Assembly: GCA_024710535.1 (NCBI GenBank)
Contig: JANJUO010000096.1
Coordinates: forward strand, 1-8,651
From: a bacterium
GTDB lineage: Bacteria; Bacteroidota; Ignavibacteria; Kapaibacteriales; UBA2268
DNA length: 8,651 nt
Direction of reading: 5' to 3'
Shown here: piece by piece, positions 7,704 to 8,651 of the stretch
Numbering within the stretch: position 1 is the first letter of the stretch
How the letters are laid out: every line of letters starts with the position of its first letter
Translations under genes and position numbers: made by a program
The notes under the pieces: generated by a model
The model's input: the letters and a program-made list of their open reading frames with translations, nothing else
Told to the model about the DNA's origin: nothing
Databases searched by the model: none

Positions 7704-8651
7704 TTAAATTTCTTCTAAAGATTCAAGTAAATTAACATAACTTTCGTATCTGTCGAATAAAATTTCGCCTTTCTCAACTGCATTTATAACCTCACAATCC
7801 GGCTCATGAGTATGTGTGCAAGGTAAATACTTGCAATTTCGATAATAATCTTCGAATTCTTTGAAAAAATAGCAAAGTTCTGTTTTTTCAATTCCATAAA
7901 TTCCAAATTCTCGAATACCGGGCGTATCAATGATTTTGATATTATTTTCAATTTCGAACATTTTCACAAAACTTGTTGTATGCTGTCCTTTTTGTGTTCT
8001 CTCGCTTACAATATTCACTTGCTGAACACTATCACCAATAAGCGCATTAATGAGAGAAGATTTGCCAACACCTGATTGACCACTCAGAATAACTGTGTTG
8101 TTTTTCATAAAGTCCAGCAATACATCAATCCCAATATTTTCTTGGCAACTAATGAAGAATATTTTTATTCCTAATTTTTTGTAAATTGCCAAATCCTCCT
8201 CGACTTCATCGATATTATCAATCTCATCAATTTTATTGATAATCAAAAAAACATCAAGTTCTCCCAAATCTCCGGCAACAATCATTCTATCTATTAGTTT
8301 TTTGTTATAATTTGGATTCGAAACCGACACCATCACCGCCAAATAATCGGCATTAGCCGCAAGAATATGCTCTCGATTTGCCTTACCTGCTGCTCTTCGA
8401 GCCAAATATGATTTTCTCTCTTTGATTTCAATAATCAATCCTGTTGCAAGACCTGTTTCGGACTTATGCTTGTTATCAACAATGAGGGAAACTTTATCGC
8501 CAACAACGGCAACGTTTTTATGTTTATGTGGCGAAACTACCGAGCCGGAAACAGCGGCATCAACCATCTCAGAATTTTCAATCTTAACAAAATAAGATTT
8601 TCCCAAAATTGCAACGATAATTCCATCAAAACTATCTACATTTACTCTGCC
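7704..8651 (-). CDS. rsgA: Ribosome small-subunit-dependent GTPase RsgA, 5' end missing
   Basis: RsgA is a late-acting 30S assembly GTPase that binds near the decoding centre. The 315 visible residues (first codon at 8651-8649) show an N-terminal OB fold, then the circularly permuted GTPase order: G4 NKID (139-142), the G5-like SCQ (168-170), G1 GQSGVGKSS (191-199), the switch region GQHTT (222-226) and G3 DTPGIREFG (242-250). The C-terminal zinc site C273-x4-C278-x-H280-x5-C286 follows, then the usual helix. All motifs needed for GTP binding and zinc coordination are intact. The frame stays open to the right edge, and DGIIVAI, before the TTG at 8606-8604, matches the first OB strand of the family, so the gene begins outside the window. 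Only a handful of N-terminal residues should be missing. A 63-base gap separates it from the secreted-protein gene; no hairpin terminator is visible there. Confidence 0.95.
   Translation of the reverse strand, partial: GRVNVDSFDGIIVAILGKSYFVKIENSEMVDAAVSGSVVSPHKHKNVAVVGDKVSLIVDNKHKSETGLATGLIIEIKERKSYLARRAAGKANREHILAANADYLAVMVSVSNPNYNKKLIDRMIVAGDLGELDVFLIINKIDEIDNIDEVEEDLAIYKKLGIKIFFISCQENIGIDVLLDFMKNNTVILSGQSGVGKSSLINALIGDSVQQVNIVSERTQKGQHTTSFVKMFEIENNIKIIDTPGIREFGIYGIEKTELCYFFKEFEDYYRNCKYLPCTHTHEPDCEVINAVEKGEILFDRYESYVNLLESLEEI

Overview
The window is strongly AT-rich and every convincing gene lies on the minus strand, so transcription runs from the right edge (8651) to the left edge (1). 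Three features point to the phylum Bacteroidota in the broad sense: a secreted protein ending in a type IX secretion (Por) type A sorting domain, a one-component regulator with the PAS plus LuxR-like helix-turn-helix architecture common in that phylum, and TTTG/TAnnTTTG promoter-like boxes in both non-coding gaps with little sign of Shine-Dalgarno sequences. A deep branch such as Kapabacteria or Ignavibacteria is possible, but that is only an inference.

Layout in transcription order. (1) 8651-7704: rsgA, the ribosome small-subunit-dependent GTPase. It is cut at its 5' end by the window edge; the TTG at 8604-8606 is not its true start. (2) 7703-7641: a 63-base gap with a promoter-like pair of boxes and a short direct repeat. 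(3) 7640-4755: a 961-residue exported protein with six Asp-box (BNR) repeats, Ig/FnIII-like segments, a jelly-roll-like domain and a C-terminal sorting domain. (4) 4751-2856: a 631-residue cytoplasmic regulator with four PAS domains and a C-terminal helix-turn-helix. It starts 3 bases after the preceding stop codon, so the two are almost certainly co-transcribed. (5) 2855-2622: a 234-base gap with a 24-base-period imperfect direct repeat; each copy contains a TAnnTTTG box. (6) 2621-1: the first 873 residues of a second, larger multi-PAS/GAF sensor that runs off the left edge without a stop, so its output domain is not visible.

How the parts may work together: rsgA is housekeeping and probably just a neighbour. 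The secreted Asp-box protein and the PAS-HTH regulator form a tight pair, and the second PAS sensor follows behind what may be its own promoter. A reasonable inference is a signal-sensing cluster that controls a cell-surface or secreted adhesin or carbohydrate-associated protein. Ligands, targets and the second sensor's output are not visible. I see no RNA genes, insertion sequences, CRISPR arrays or defence genes, and no convincing evidence of a wholly new system. The most unexplained piece of sequence is the tandem element at 2762-2802.
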